From Sycobia sp. Sy_11 (Eukaryota; Arthropoda; Insecta; Hymenoptera; Epichrysomallidae), in the NCBI GenBank assembly GCA_018907035.1, contig JACCIC010000062.1, positions 1,328,501 through 1,392,500 of the forward strand: a stretch of 64,000 nucleotides of DNA, read 5' to 3'. The notes below the pieces were generated by a model. The model was not told the origin of the DNA and searched no databases. It worked only from the letters and a program-made list of their open reading frames with translations. Position 1 is the first letter of the stretch. The number at the start of each line of letters is the position of its first letter. Shown here piece by piece: positions 1 through 12,010 of the stretch. The position numbers were made by a program, and so were the translations under genes.

Positions 1-870
1 AGTGTTGTCAAAGGTAATTGGATTATTGTAATGTTAATTGAATTTTTTTTAACGAATCTAGTATTTGTAAGAATTTTATTTATTTAATTGTTTTTGTTAA
101 ATAGATATAAATTACAAAATAAAATATAATACATTAAATATTTTATTATTTTAAAAAAATATTTAAAAAGACGAAACAAAACTATACCTTGAAAACAAGT
201 AAATATAAAGTTAATGCAAATAAATTATCAAATATTTTAAAGAGAGAAGTTAACTAAATATATGTTTTAGACAAATAATCTCGTTTTCGAATTAATTTTG
301 TTTCTGAGAAGGTGCACATTAGCAAAAAATACAGGATATTTTCGAGACGTATTCTTTTATATTATAATAAAATGCAAACATTTTATTTATTTTTATAATT
401 TTAACTTACGAATTAATTAATCGAATTTATTCAATTTATTTTCTCTGGGCATTTTCTTCAATTTTTTTAGTTATAATAAGCATACACGACTAACCAAATA
501 TTTTATAAAAATAATGTATATGAAATATTTCTTAATTGTTTAACTAGTCGACAACATAAATAACTCAGGTAAAACTGAGAGGATATATCCTATGTTATAA
601 ATGTATTAAGGTATAAAAACACAATTTTTTAAAATCTATACCATAACGGAAATCGCGGGTGGATTTTCGAAAAACGACCATACCTGTTTTGTTGATTCTT
701 ATATGTTTTTTTTGAGTACTGATTACAATTATCGTAGTGGATTTTGTCAGAAATTACATTATCATGGCAAAAACCATAAAAAAGGTTTTTTTAATGTATC
801 TCGGAAAATAGTAAAAATTTTGAAAAATAGTTCAAACTAAAAATCTAAATTTCATCAAAAAACTTACATT
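1..870. other. AT-rich stretch without recognised features
   Basis: This stretch is strongly AT-rich and shows stop codons in all frames. I see no gene, RNA or mobile-element signature in it. Confidence 0.5.
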
Positions 871-879
871 TTACTAAAC

Positions 880-1150
880 TCTTAGTCAAGTCGTGGAAGA
901 TGAATAGTAGCGGTTCAAAACATACAATCTCTAAGGTAAATTTACATTTAAGATGGTGGGGGCAGTCAGGTGGTCCTTCACTAACATAGAATATTGTTAA
1001 CAGTTTCTATAATAAATAATCAATAAATTTTTATTTTTATTATTTTTATTTTATTTATAATTTATTTTCAATAGTTTTTTTCATATTCTAAGGTGGTGAT
1101 TATAAACAAAGTAGGTCTGACTGTTATTATTATTACATAATCAAATGAAA
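880..1150 (+). repeat. Degenerate Penelope-type terminal repeat (copy 1)
   Basis: This copy shares three ordered blocks with the repeats at 14.84 and 50.87 kb. The first is a decayed hairpin motif near 892-922. The second is a G-rich block ending GGGGGCAGTCAGG near 955-972. After an AT-rich spacer comes a block around 1090-1130 matching the 'ATAAACAA...TCTGACTGT' segment. It is the most diverged copy in the window. Assignment to a Penelope-like element rests on other copies lying beside GIY-YIG and reverse-transcriptase remnants. Confidence 0.6.
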
Positions 1151-1339
1151 AAAAATATTATTCAAATTAGAATTTTCGTTTAAAGTTTAAAAGAAAATCG
1201 AATCGTTAAATATCAAATTGTTAATCTTAATTATAAACAACTCATCGATCCTCTCTGGGTAGGATTTAGAAAATACCAGATCCATTGCATGTCCATTGTG
1301 ATTAGAAAAAGTAACCCTCTTGCTGGTGCTTGAATGCAG

Positions 1340-1870
1340 TAAAATGTACAATTTTAAAATTGTTAACTAAGTTCCACTGAGTGCTTACAAAATTCTTGCG
1401 AATAAAATCGGTGTTCTGCAAGAGTCTGCCCCTTTATCTCTATTCCGTTAAAATTATACGTCAATGATCTGAGAAAAGCATTCATCGGTAATAATCTATT
1501 AACACGGATGATCATCTGGGTACTTTTAGAGACAAGTTTCTGAAAGGTCTAAAGAAACTAGCAAATAAATGGCACGGATAACCATGTGATGGGGGCTGAT
1601 GGAAAACTCCGGACAGCTCCATTATTCACACAACACTAAAGCAATCTATTTTGATCCAAGAATAAATGAAAATGGTTTTAATCTGTTGGATTGCCTTGTT
1701 CGGATGCTTAGTGAAGATGTAGAATGATATGTTGAAGCAGTTAGTCTTGGCGTTACACTGGATAGTTAAATATAGTGGAAATTGCAATTAGATTTTGTAA
1801 AGGAAAAAATTTAATAGTTTTTTGTACACTCGGTGGTTTATTGGGGATTATCGAGACCTTTCGCAAATAA
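1340..1870 (+). pseudogene. LINE reverse transcriptase remnant
   Basis: Translation in several plus frames recovers reverse-transcriptase pieces in the right order. These are a GVLQ-S motif near 1410, KLYVNDL near 1450, and near 1745-1810 a segment reading LGVTLDS followed by WKLQLDFVKEKI. That matches the usual post-YADD 'LGV-LD--L-W--HI' block. Stops and frameshifts interrupt all of it and no poly-A or target duplication was found. It does not closely resemble the two better preserved LINE families in this window. The clade is undetermined. Confidence 0.55.
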
Positions 1871-2214
1871 TATTGACAGTGATTTTTTACTGTACGTCTA
1901 TAAGGTTAGACGATGTATCTTTATATGTACATCATATTCAGACTATCAGGTCGCGTAGGACAAAACGACAATAAGTTACAAAGTTTTGCAATGCTCCCCC
2001 TCTCTCTCCCTTTCTCTTCTCTAAAAAACTATAAACACCAGACAAAATGTTCAGCGCAGAATCAACCTTCGATTCGAATCGAGTGCAATAAATTTCGCAT
2101 TGTATAGAGTAAAAATCTCACTGCGTTTGACTAGTGCGCTTAATGACAAAATTTATTCATAGCATTTTATCCGCGAGTTCCCTCGTTCCTCCCATTTATT
2201 AGCTAAACTCTTAC

Positions 2215-2290
2215 GTAAAACAGTGCAAATCCAAGTGCAATACACACACCCACCCACCCACATTATCACACACACATAATTATAAAGTCT
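2215..2290. repeat. CA-rich simple sequence
   Basis: Short CA/CCCA tracts (ACACACCCACCCACCCACA and nearby CACACACA) lie just upstream of a GC-richer patch. Confidence 0.6.
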
Positions 2291-2329
2291 ATAATGTATA
2301 TAAGTCTATAATATATATGCTCAGGCTTC

Positions 2330-2560
2330 TATAGTAATGAGAGACTTTTCGACGGGACGGGAAGGTTGCACGAGTGCGGAAAAACTACGCGCGCTCTACA
2401 ACCCACAATTGCGACATTGGGTCCTAAAAATAGTACAAGGTGTGCGCGAGCACAGTGCAAATAGTTGCGATGCGGGCCCCAAGCATTTCCGTAAACAGGG
2501 ACGAATGGCGTCCGAGAGAAGAGAACAGGTGCTCGCTACATGAGTTGATAACGATAATTA
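2330..2560. other. GC-rich patch in AT-rich background
   Basis: This patch of about 230 bases is rich in CpG and GC compared with its flanks. Open frames run on both strands (68 residues plus, and part of a 142-residue minus frame), but neither shows recognisable protein sequence. It may be a promoter or a 5' exon; nothing here proves either. Confidence 0.3.
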
Positions 2561-2599
2561 ACATGGAGAGGCTCGATAAGGTTACTGATATCTGATAAG

Positions 2600-4555
2600 A
2601 AGTCAGGGATGCGCGTTTTTCTTCGTAAGCAAAAGGATGATGATTGTGCGTAGATTTTATGCAGATGGTAAAGTAGCGTTGATTGGTAGTGATACATGAG
2701 CTGACAGAATACGTATTGGTACCTATTATATAAACAAAAAGTATAAAATAAGGTTGTGTTAGCTGAAATAAATTATTAGATTCATCGCTTTGAAGGTTTG
2801 TATTTAGCCATGTGTACGGAACAAGTATATAAATTTTGGACTCGTTAATCACATATACACAATTATATAAGTTAATTCTTCTAAATTAAACTTTAATCAT
2901 CCAATAAACATTGTAAAATATTCATTAAATAGAACATTCTAATTATTTATTTTATATTGACAATGAACGTGAAGAATTACATTTCATGTACTACTATATT
3001 CTTCAATAATTAGATAAATATATATTTGAATATACCTATAAAACATTATTTCCATTTTGTTATTTATGTACTCATAAGTCATAAGTAATTATTTAATAAA
3101 ATTTGTATACTTATAATCGGTTGCCAATGTAATTGAATTTATCACTGTCAACAAACTGATTTTTTTATGCATCTAAAATTTAATTTGTTTACTATTTTTA
3201 TAAAGCATGATCAGTTTTTTTAGCTTTGTTAATTTTCAATTCAATTATACAGATACATGAATATCACTCTTATAAGTTATTATAACATCGGGCCTATATA
3301 AGATTATTTATTATTATACTATGATTTTTATTAAATTTTTTATCTCTAGTAAGAATAAATGTTTCAATTTTAAATTTACAAATAATAGAGAACAGATCTA
3401 TTTTTCAGATTTTCCTAAAGTTTATGGTAAAATAACAATAACTGTTTACCAATTTTTTTTATTATCTAAAATAATTTTTTAATTAATTTGTTTTATCGGT
3501 ATTAGAATAAAATTTCAATTGTCATTCATGAAATTTGACATTATGACGTAAATACTGAGCTGCATAAAATAGATAATGCTTGCACCTTACTAACATGCTG
3601 AAATTTCGCCATAAAAAAATTCAATGTGGATTTATATGTTATAGTAGAATAATAACATATTATATATTATCTTTTGCGTTATAAAGTTATCATTAAGGAA
3701 ATAAAAAGCGTATAATATTTTATTCAAATCATACAATTTATTCAAAAGTATCAATGTATCTATAATGCGCTCATCTTTATTTAGATTATACAAGATATTG
3801 TTAAAGCATTTAATCATATTTTCAAAATATATATTACGTATATACTATTCAATTAGTATTATATTCTTTAGAGCAAAGCTCGACTCGTATTAATTTATAT
3901 TTATGACTGACAAATAGACTATTAAAACTACGAAGATGTAATTATTTTAATTTAATAAATATTTAATTAAAAAAATGTATAATAAATTGACAAATGAGTT
4001 ATTAAAAATTTCAGATTTATCTGATTTAACAATATTTTTGTGAAAACTATTAAAAAATAATTTTAATGCATTATTATGTAATAAAAGTTATCTTCTGTTA
4101 AAATAGTCAGTTTTTGTAATGTAAACTATAGAGCAGATAATAGTGTTCGAACCTCCAAAATTCGCAAAGATTCGAATTCCAAGCTTGAAAAGCGCAATAC
4201 TCACAGATGACCCACGTTTACGGAGGTTAATATGAGTTATCTTAGGATATTGGATGTTTCATATACGAATGTACCTTAAATTCTAACATTTGAATTGTCC
4301 GAAATGTACGAACCTCGTTTATTAAAATTAATCTGAAATGAAGACTTTTATATCATATTACTACCACAGTATATGTATATGCCATAACTTTAATTATCAT
4401 CGAAAACCCATTAATATAAGTTTTAAATAAAAAATCGTTGGAAAAAGGATAAATAAATAATTTACAGTGAATTCAGCGTCTTTCTCAATTCAGCCTTTCA
4501 TACTATTTTTTTTCAACATTGATTTATCAAGTACGTTAGCGCTTGCATTAAAACA
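2600..4555. other. AT-rich stretch without recognised features
   Basis: AT-rich, stop-dense sequence. I found no gene or element signature. Confidence 0.5.
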
Positions 4556-4559
4556 CTTA

Positions 4560-4850
4560 CGTCTCCGAGTTTGCACGTACGCAACAAGATTTACTATGCG
4601 CATTGAGCGACTCGCGCAATCGACCTTTAGCTAATCAAGGAACTATTTTTCCAACTCGTCCTCGATATTTACCGGAAACAAAGCGACATCGTGGAACACT
4701 GACTCGGCGCTTTTTCTCTAATATACGCAACTTAGCGGCGTCGACGAGGTCGCGAGACGCAGTGGGCTGTCGATGGCCGCGCGCGCCCGCGCTACGTTTC
4801 CCCGCGCTCGTTAAAATAGAGCCGCTATGATTGATAAGGATAAGGCGCGC
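4560..4850. other. GC-rich island
   Basis: A sharp rise in GC and CpG with overlapping open frames on both strands (75 aa plus, 91 aa minus). Both proteins are arginine- and alanine-rich in the way GC-rich non-coding DNA gives. It could be a CpG-type promoter. No TATA box, splice junction or homologous protein was seen. Confidence 0.3.
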
Positions 4851-5834
4851 ATAAGCTGCTGCTATTGCTGCTACTACTACCTTGCCAAATCTAGGATTGC
4901 AAATAAGCAAACTGATTTACGAACCACAACGGGTGCGATCAATTGTCAGGGATTAGAAAATGCTTCAATTATATTTTTATTCCCTCGTTTCGAAAATTTT
5001 TAAGTTCTACGATTGCTTGCTTAGTTACGCCATTTTCTATATGCTTGGTTAACCACTCATTTAGATAGTACGTAACACTAGACAAATTGATATAATGTTA
5101 CATATGTTTTATATTTTATTGAATCTAAACTATGATAAAAGAAATTGATATATTAATGATATATGAACACTTACTTTATATTAAATTCTTAAATTATAAT
5201 ATAAGTACATTTTCATTTTCATATGAATTATGCTCTTTGATACGTGTGTGCGTGTGTGTCGTGTGTAAATATCTGTTATGCATTTAAATAGTTTTTTTTA
5301 TACGTAACGTTTTGTATGTAAGCAAACATTTTTACGTAATATTTTGATATTATCAAAGATGATGAACTATATATTTACTATCTAATAGCAGAGTAATTAA
5401 TATTCAGGGCCATTGGAGGAAAAATTTTTATTCGATTCATTGATTATTGAAAACGTTATTGGATAACATGGTAGAGTTCGAGTGTCTCAAGAATCTAAAT
5501 TATAAGTAGTTATCCTCGACTTCTGTAGCGTACTTCGATACTTTCGAGAAAAGCTTCCGTTTCAGCGTAACGATTAACTAAATGCACCGAAAATGCATGG
5601 CTGAAGGAACTCTGGAAGTATAAGAAGTGTGAGAGTTAAGTGTAGCTGAAGAGCTCAAGAGACGCTAGCAATTAACAATCGTGGCGTTGCAAATCAAGCT
5701 CCGCGCTGGCAGCTCGGCTTGCACATGCACGTATACATGCGAGTCTGTATACATTTTAAAATGCTAATTCATCCTGTCGCTGCGCTTCCGCCGTAGTCGC
5801 GAGTTTTTCGACCTCGAAAGGCATGGCTCTGCAC

Positions 5835-5838
<4 letters not shown>

Positions 5839-5900
<62 letters not shown>
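5839..5900. repeat. (TA)n followed by (TG)n microsatellite
   Basis: About 50 bases of uninterrupted TA pass directly into a short TG run. Confidence 0.95.
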
Positions 5901-5901
<1 letters not shown>

Positions 5902-6509
5902 ATATCAATGCAATAAACGACGTTGTTTGTGCACTATCCCTGGGGAAGAGAAGCCTATATTATGTAAATTATCTCGATATTACTCTTGCTACAATTCCTT
6001 AGCCATTTGTATCTTATAGATTAACCACATTCACTTGTAAGTTATTAAAAAATTACAATAACTGTCAAACACTATCGTCACTGTTATAGACATATATTAA
6101 TTTTATTAAAATCTGAATAATAAATCTAATGCTATTCAGGGATTGTTTTAAATGCATTCTTCTTGCAGTATAACTTGAGTTAATAATTGAAAATTGCATT
6201 ACGCAAGGTCACTTTATGAGTGTTTAACCGGAATTAGCTTTTAAAAACTAATAAAGCTCATTCAGTTATTTAACATTTATATTTCAAACATCAACTCTAT
6301 TTATAAATAAAGAGATTAAATAAAGTTTTATGTCGTTAATTTAATACTTCAAAGTAGAATTAAAACATTTAATTTTTACACACTGGAGAAACAAAACATT
6401 GAAATATATATAACGTTCTTATGAAACTCAAAACTTAATCTAGAACTTAAAATGAAGCAATTATTAATAATAATATTAATAATAATTATTAATAGCCACT
6501 CTTTTCAAA

Positions 6510-6514
<5 letters not shown>

Positions 6515-6557
<43 letters not shown>
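6515..6557. repeat. (TA)n microsatellite
   Basis: About 43 bases of uninterrupted TA, preceded by AAT-rich sequence from about 6455. Confidence 0.95.
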
Positions 6558-6561
<4 letters not shown>

Positions 6562-7595
6562 TTAAACTAGATGTACAAACGTCGAGTTCAAAGATTTCTT
6601 CATGAGTGTAAAAAATAATAGCTGCGTAAGAGTAAATATTTATGACCTTTCAAAACACCTCACAAAAGACTGTTAAGCTAAATCTTTTAAAACGCTCATC
6701 AATAAATACTGAAACGTACTTAAAAATTATTACAAATTACAGGATTTGTACTTTAGTGTATTAAAATTGAGCAATTTGATAAAAGAAATCCTCATTTTTC
6801 ATATATTCATACTTCTTCGTTTTCTATTTTGTAATTTTGTGGTTTTTAAGCTTATATTTAAATATTTAATATTTTTATACTTACAATGGAAGAGATCATA
6901 AGATATGGGCCATGTGAATATTTCATTCAAATCAATATTGTAAATTTAAAAATTTGACCGGCCTCTAGAATGTTCTGACTATTATTCTGATTTAACAAAA
7001 CTTATGCTTACAAAAATGTTTTTTTTAAGCATGTCAACAATATTAGTCCAATAATCTTGTCAGTAATCTTATCTAGAAACGAATTTCAGCTGAGGGTGAT
7101 CAGGCCCTTTATTAATAATAATTTATTATTTTGATCAGTCCTTCGTTTTAGACGTGGCATCATGTTTCAATTTTGATTATGAATCAAGTATAAAGCTTCG
7201 ATTTTGATTTTGTTCACTATTTAGCTTCTGTTTCATTGTGAGAAAATTTAATTAGAATTAACATAAGATTCATTACTCATAGGCCTCTCTTCTCCATATT
7301 TATGATTAAAATACGATATGTATAGAATGTTTGAAAATGCGCTTACCATGTCCACCATCTCTTATTCTTTTTAGTCGATGATCATTTCAACTATTTTGTG
7401 ATTTATTCACTATTTTTTATTATCATTTATTTTCTATGTCAGACCAATAGGTACAACCTCATTTCAACTCTGTCATTCAATATATTTTTGTAACTGAACG
7501 GACAAGTACCGCATAAAACAGAATCCATATTTTAGGGATATAATATTAATATTGGACTAAAATCAAGTGATAGTATTATATTAGGTAACGGTAAC

Positions 7596-7899
7596 TATTG
7601 AAAGGCAGTATAGAATGAACACGTATATTTGATTAATATAAACATTTATTTATTAACACAACTAAAAAGATATGAAATACAAGAAATAGCTATATAGAAA
7701 ATACTGCATAGAAAAATAAGTTGCGGCGTGATTGAATGCTCACAGAACTAACTGGAGGCGGAGTATCGATCGTTTGTGATGTGCTCCGTAGTCGCAGGTC
7801 AAAAGTGTCCCTTTTGGGTCTTAATCCATTTATTGCTCTGACAGTTGCTTACAATATGCAGCAGTGTACATAGTCTATGCAGTATCGTTATATTCAACA
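7596..7899 (-). mobile_element. Solo LTR of an LTR retrotransposon
   Basis: Read on the minus strand, this 304-bp segment begins TGTTGAA and ends TTCAATA. These are inverted ends with one change from the expected TTCAACA. It is flanked by a perfect 5-bp direct repeat, GTAAC, at 7591-7595 and 7900-7904, which is the usual target duplication of LTR elements. An AATAAA-type polyadenylation signal lies at about 7645-7653 on the minus strand, roughly 50 bases before the LTR end. That fits a U3-R-U5 order. No internal region or second LTR is present, so it is a solo LTR left by recombination. The short length would suit a Ty1/copia-like element, but that assignment is a guess. Confidence 0.8.
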
Positions 7900-8302
7900 G
7901 TAACTAATATAGGGTGTTACTAAAATTATCAAAAGAAGTACATTGCTAACAAAAATCGAATAAGAATAAAATAACCTAACGTTTTATACTTTCTCATGTA
8001 TAAAATTAATAAATATTTTTATCCGTCTTATAGTCTTTATAATATAATATATTAACTAAAATAATGACAGTCAAACTCTCCTAGTTTATAGTCACCCCCG
8101 AAGAATCTGAAATAAAACTTATTACTACAATAAATTATATTAAGAATTAAAAATAAAAATAAAATAAAATTAATAATAAAATAGAAATAAAAATAAAGTA
8201 ATAAATAAAATAAAATAGAAATAATAAAAGCAATATTTTATGTTAGTAAAGGATAGCCTAACTGCCCCCACCACCTTAAATTTAGAATCAATTTCTTGAT
8301 CG

Positions 8303-8335
8303 ACGATTCGAACCGCTACGATTCATCCTCAGGAA
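8303..8335 (-). other. Hammerhead-like hairpin motif (copy 2)
   Basis: On the minus strand the core reads CTGAGGA, then T, a hairpin GAATC-GTAGC-GGTTC with one G-T wobble, then GAAT where other copies have GAAA. See the best copy at 14843-14869. Confidence 0.4.
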
Positions 8336-8369
8336 CTAAACTAAATTGAAAAACCCAGCATGCTGCTTT

Positions 8370-8382
8370 ATATACCCCATCC
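8370..8382 (-). promoter_or_regulatory. Possible TATA box in Penelope terminal repeat
   Basis: The minus strand reads GGTATATAAAGC about 35-45 bases upstream of the hairpin motif. The position inside the terminal repeat would suit an element promoter. This is sequence resemblance only. Confidence 0.3.
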
Positions 8383-8641
8383 CCAGATGTTTATTGGTAT
8401 AACAGTTATAGGACCCCCGCCTGCTTAAATAACTTAAATGCGAAATACAAATTTTATCATATATTAATAAGGAATGATAAGTGTTGTCCAATTTACTTGA
8501 CTAACATTAAATTTATATTATTGGAATTCTTCAAAATAGGAATATTTTCAAGAGTTTCTCTTTTATATTTATTTTTAATAGATTGATCTAAATTATTTCA
8601 ATTTTCAAAATCGAAAGAATATAACACGTTTAAACTATGTT

Positions 8642-9332
8642 CTTTTAGCCCGGATGTACCATTCATGCTTCGTAAGCTTTATTGATGTTCATATATTCTT
8701 TGTTTTAGGTATCTTCCCGTTTGTCCAATATAATATTTGTCACAATCTTTACAATTTATTATGTATACCACTCCTGTTTTCAAATATTTATCATCCTTAT
8801 CTTTAATACAATTATTAAATAGCTTTCTTATATTATTATTGTTTCTAAAGTAAATTTGAATATTATGCTTTTCGAATGAACTTTTAATTCTTTCGGATAA
8901 CCCTTTTAAATATGGTAATACTACGATTTTATTATTATTCTCCCTCTTTTCCATATTACGTTCTCTAGTGCTATTATAAATTTGATCCACTCTCTATCTC
9001 TCTCCCTCTCTCTTCCTCTCTCTCTCTCTCTCTCTCTCTCTACAATTATTTTATCTATAAAGTCTATTGGATAATCATTGTTAATGAATATCTCTTTAAT
9101 TAATTTTAAATTATCTTTTCTAAAATCTTAGTGTGATAATTTGATTGTTCTGTCGATGAATCCCTTTACAATACATATATTATTTCCGAATAGATGGCGT
9201 GAGTTAAAATTTTATAATCTACATGGTCAGGTATTTATCAGGTGTTTTATACCAATTTAATTTTACTCTGTTATTACTAACTCTAATAACATTGACGTCC
9301 AAAAAACTTAATTTATTATCTAATTTTGTAGG
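8642..9332 (-). pseudogene. Penelope-like element: C-terminal RT plus GIY-YIG endonuclease
   Basis: Penelope-like elements encode a reverse transcriptase fused to a GIY-YIG endonuclease. Read on the minus strand from about 9325, the first block is the late RT region (LSFLDVNVIR, then LNWYKTPDKYL, then NSRHLFGNNI and NLKLIKEIFINNDYP). Frame changes occur within it. A (GA)n tract follows at 8998-9042. After that comes a block with IVVLPYLKGLSERI and a GIY-YIG domain (GVVYIINCKDCDKYYIGQTG, then RYLKQRIYEH). The CDCD cysteines before YYIG are typical of the PLE version. The N-terminal two thirds of the RT are missing, replaced at 9333 by an opposing terminal repeat. This is a 5'-truncated, dead copy. 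Confidence 0.85.
8998..9042. repeat. (TC)n microsatellite inside PLE coding remnant
   Basis: A TC/CTCC-rich tract lies between the RT and GIY-YIG segments. On the coding strand it reads as an Arg-Glu run. Confidence 0.9.
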
Positions 9333-9640
9333 GCAGTCAGGTTGTCCATTACTGACATAGATTATTGTTTTTATTATTTTTATTTTATTTATTATTGTAT
9401 TTTTATTTTATTTTGTTTTTATTTTTAATTTTTAATTTTCTGATATAATTTGTTGTAGTGATAAGTTCTATTTGAGATTCTTCGGGGGTGAATATAAACA
9501 AGGACAGTCTGACTGTCATTAGTTTAGCTAACATATTATATTATAAAAACTTTAAGACGAAAAAACTATTTATTAATTTAATTCAGAACAGTCGATATAA
9601 GTACAATTTTTAATTTTAATTTTTCTCAGGTATACATTTT
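9333..9640 (+). repeat. Penelope-type terminal repeat, inverted relative to the PLE (copy 3)
   Basis: This repeat starts abruptly at GGGCAGTCAGGTTGTCC, without the hairpin block. It then has the AT-rich spacer, GATTCTTCGGGGGTGAATAT, the GACAGTC-T-GACTGTC palindrome (9503-9517), and a tail with ATTTATTAATTTAATT and CAGTCGATATAAGTAC. It is in plus orientation while the adjoining PLE ORF is on the minus strand. Inverted fragments at the truncated 5' end are known for Penelope elements. Confidence 0.75.
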
Positions 9641-9644
9641 GTAA

Positions 9645-11480
9645 AGTTCATACGTTAGTTTCTGGTATAGATTTTTACTCAATAACCGTGATCGATACAT
9701 CAATTCGGTTATTTTTGAACCTAGACTTTGTACAATTGTATCTTTATGTAATTGAATTTTCTAAGCTTTTACGTCATAATAAATCTTAATTACATTACTT
9801 TTTATAACAATGATAATTTTTGTCATAAAAGAAATTGAACAAATATTAAAATGTTAACATCGATTAATCCAAATATAGCCAGCATATTTCGACACGCGCG
9901 AAACAGTTTACCATTAAAAAAGCGAGATAGTCAAATTCCACATAACAAAAATTCATACTTCAAGATTTTGACGTTAGAGTACAAAATATTAAACATCAAC
10001 AAAAGGCGTTATCCAAGAAATATGAATTTATATTTTTATATCCATATAATTCCAATAAACTGTAACTAATATTAGGATATGAAAAATTCTTATAATATTC
10101 ATTTTCACCATTAAAACCTATGCTCTCAAAGCCTGGAATTTTCCATATACCTTACCTCACAATCCTACGTGAAACTTTACTCAATGAATATTTGCGTACG
10201 AAAAGAGCCGAGCCCGATAACATTTGCCGGCAGTCGAAAATGTGAACGCAGAAAGAATCAGGCAAAATTTCTGCTCGCACGCAAAATGCATTCACTCCTC
10301 GAAGGAACCGAGAGGATGACACGGGAAAGACGTGTGTATGACCCAATGGCCTAGATTCGCACGCTCGCGGCCCGCGGACTCTCAGAAAGTGCATTTATTA
10401 TATCACTTTCCCAAGATCGTAACACTTTGGTATAATTTTCGAAAAGCTAGCCGTCGAGTTTTGTAGAAAGTATCGATAAATATTGATGAGGCGCGGACAT
10501 CTGTGGTCATTTTAGAGTATGTACATAAATATAGGCACGCGTGGATCGCCGTGGATCACCTTATCGGCGTATAAGTAGGCTGTGCGCAACTTTCTCGATA
10601 TTGTACGAATAGAAGAAGAGCGAGGACTCATCATGGATAGCGAGTGGGTATCCATAGCCTAACAAAAAAATTTCATATTTCGTTTCTGGCTAAACTGCAA
10701 TTGGTGCAGAATTCTCGCATATTATGTATGCATGGCGCACTTGGTATGGCAGTTTCCACGTAAACAATAAAATAATTCTGAAATAATATATGTTATGGAA
10801 ATATGTTGCTTCGAACGATTATACATAGGCTTTAAAATAAGTCCCTCGTGGTAATTTACGTCGATCGTAAAAACCAAACTAGAAACCAGGTAAAAGAAGT
10901 GTCTCGATAAACAAATAAAAGGAAGCTAATGTTCGAGGCGAATGCAACGCGCCTTTTACGACTCCGCGGCGCACTCGTTAAGAATAGTTAAAAAGAGTTA
11001 AATTAATTTGATTCAAGTACGCGGGTATAGGCTTCCTGATATAACGACTTCCTCTTTGCAAATGCGCGAACTCAAACATACTTGAATTTTTATTGACCGC
11101 CAGTAATGTGAATTAAAAATGGACTTTTTTATCTCTTTTAATCAATACGTACAATTTTCTTTAGGTATTCCAGGAGCAGATAGATAATATACATTAGAGT
11201 GCAATCCTGTTCAAGCGCTCAAATGACACATAATAGCAATCAGTCAAAAACAATTTCTTTCGTCTCATTAGGTTCTGACCGCTGATGCTTTTCAGACGTC
11301 GCACAACCTTATCTATCAAACGCGGTAGACCTTCTCAGGCTTGCAGGCGCTCATTTAGCATGCCAACGAATCCAGCGAGTACTGGCACGCATATTATTAT
11401 GAACTCACTTTACTGCATTAAATGTTACATTTCATGGCCACCATTATTAGTCTTAAAATGTGCCTCTCTGACTCTCTCTC

Positions 11481-11513
<33 letters not shown>

Positions 11514-12005
11514 GTGTGTGTGTGTGCGTGTGTTTGCGCGTGCGCGCGCGTGTGTGTGTGTGTGTGAGCGCACGGGCACAGGGATCCTAATCTCAAGGTC
11601 TTACGACACTTCCGCCGTATTGTGCAACATTGAGAGTCCGAGTTGTCTGTGAGAAGGAGAACATCCCGATCATCTTTTGCACGAGATGCACGTGACTACG
11701 TGCGTCGACCGGGAATGAAAAAAACTCTATGTTTCGAAGGTAAATTGGACAGAGGTGGAGATGGATTTTATAAATGCTGCTAGAAGGCCAATTTATTCAA
11801 ATATTTAAAAAATTATTTTTAATTTTTTTTTTTGTAATAACATACTACTAGATTATTTTAGCCTTCTATAAATAATAAAGCAAATAATACTTGAAACTAA
11901 ATTTTGTACAGTATCGTAAAAGGTATGTAAACAGATATATCCACTGAAGCTTATTACGATCTGCGTCTTTGCTACCCTGCGCGGCAAATGATTTATGAGT
12001 TTATT
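9645..12005. other. Intergenic stretch with a GC-rich zone and a microsatellite
   Basis: The region 10150-11060 is richer in GC than its surroundings, with opposed short open frames near 10152-10394. None is recognisable as a protein. The rest is AT-rich with no element signature. Confidence 0.35.
11461..11570. repeat. (TC)n then (TG)n/(CG) microsatellite
   Basis: A TC-rich run passes into TGTGTG and GCGCGC/GTGTGT tracts. Overlapping open frames here encode only Ser-Leu and Cys-Val runs and are not genes. Confidence 0.9.
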
Positions 12006-12010
12006 GTTTA

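Larger units (their letters stand above)
4900..7590. other. AT-rich stretch with microsatellites only
   Basis: Apart from two (TA)n arrays and a (TG)n tract, nothing is recognisable. A moderately GC-rich patch lies near 5690-5830. Confidence 0.45.
8006..8400 (-). repeat. Penelope-type terminal repeat, downstream of the PLE ORF (copy 2)
   Basis: In minus orientation this repeat contains, in order, a TATA-like box, the CTGAGGA hairpin motif (8303-8335), the block ending GGTGGTGGGGGCAGT, an AT-rich spacer, a CGGGGGTGA block, and a tail reading GATAAAAATATTTATTAATT. The same order is found in the plus-strand copies at 14.84 and 50.87 kb. It lies just 3' of a GIY-YIG coding remnant on the same strand, as expected for the terminal repeat of a Penelope-like element. 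Confidence 0.75.
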
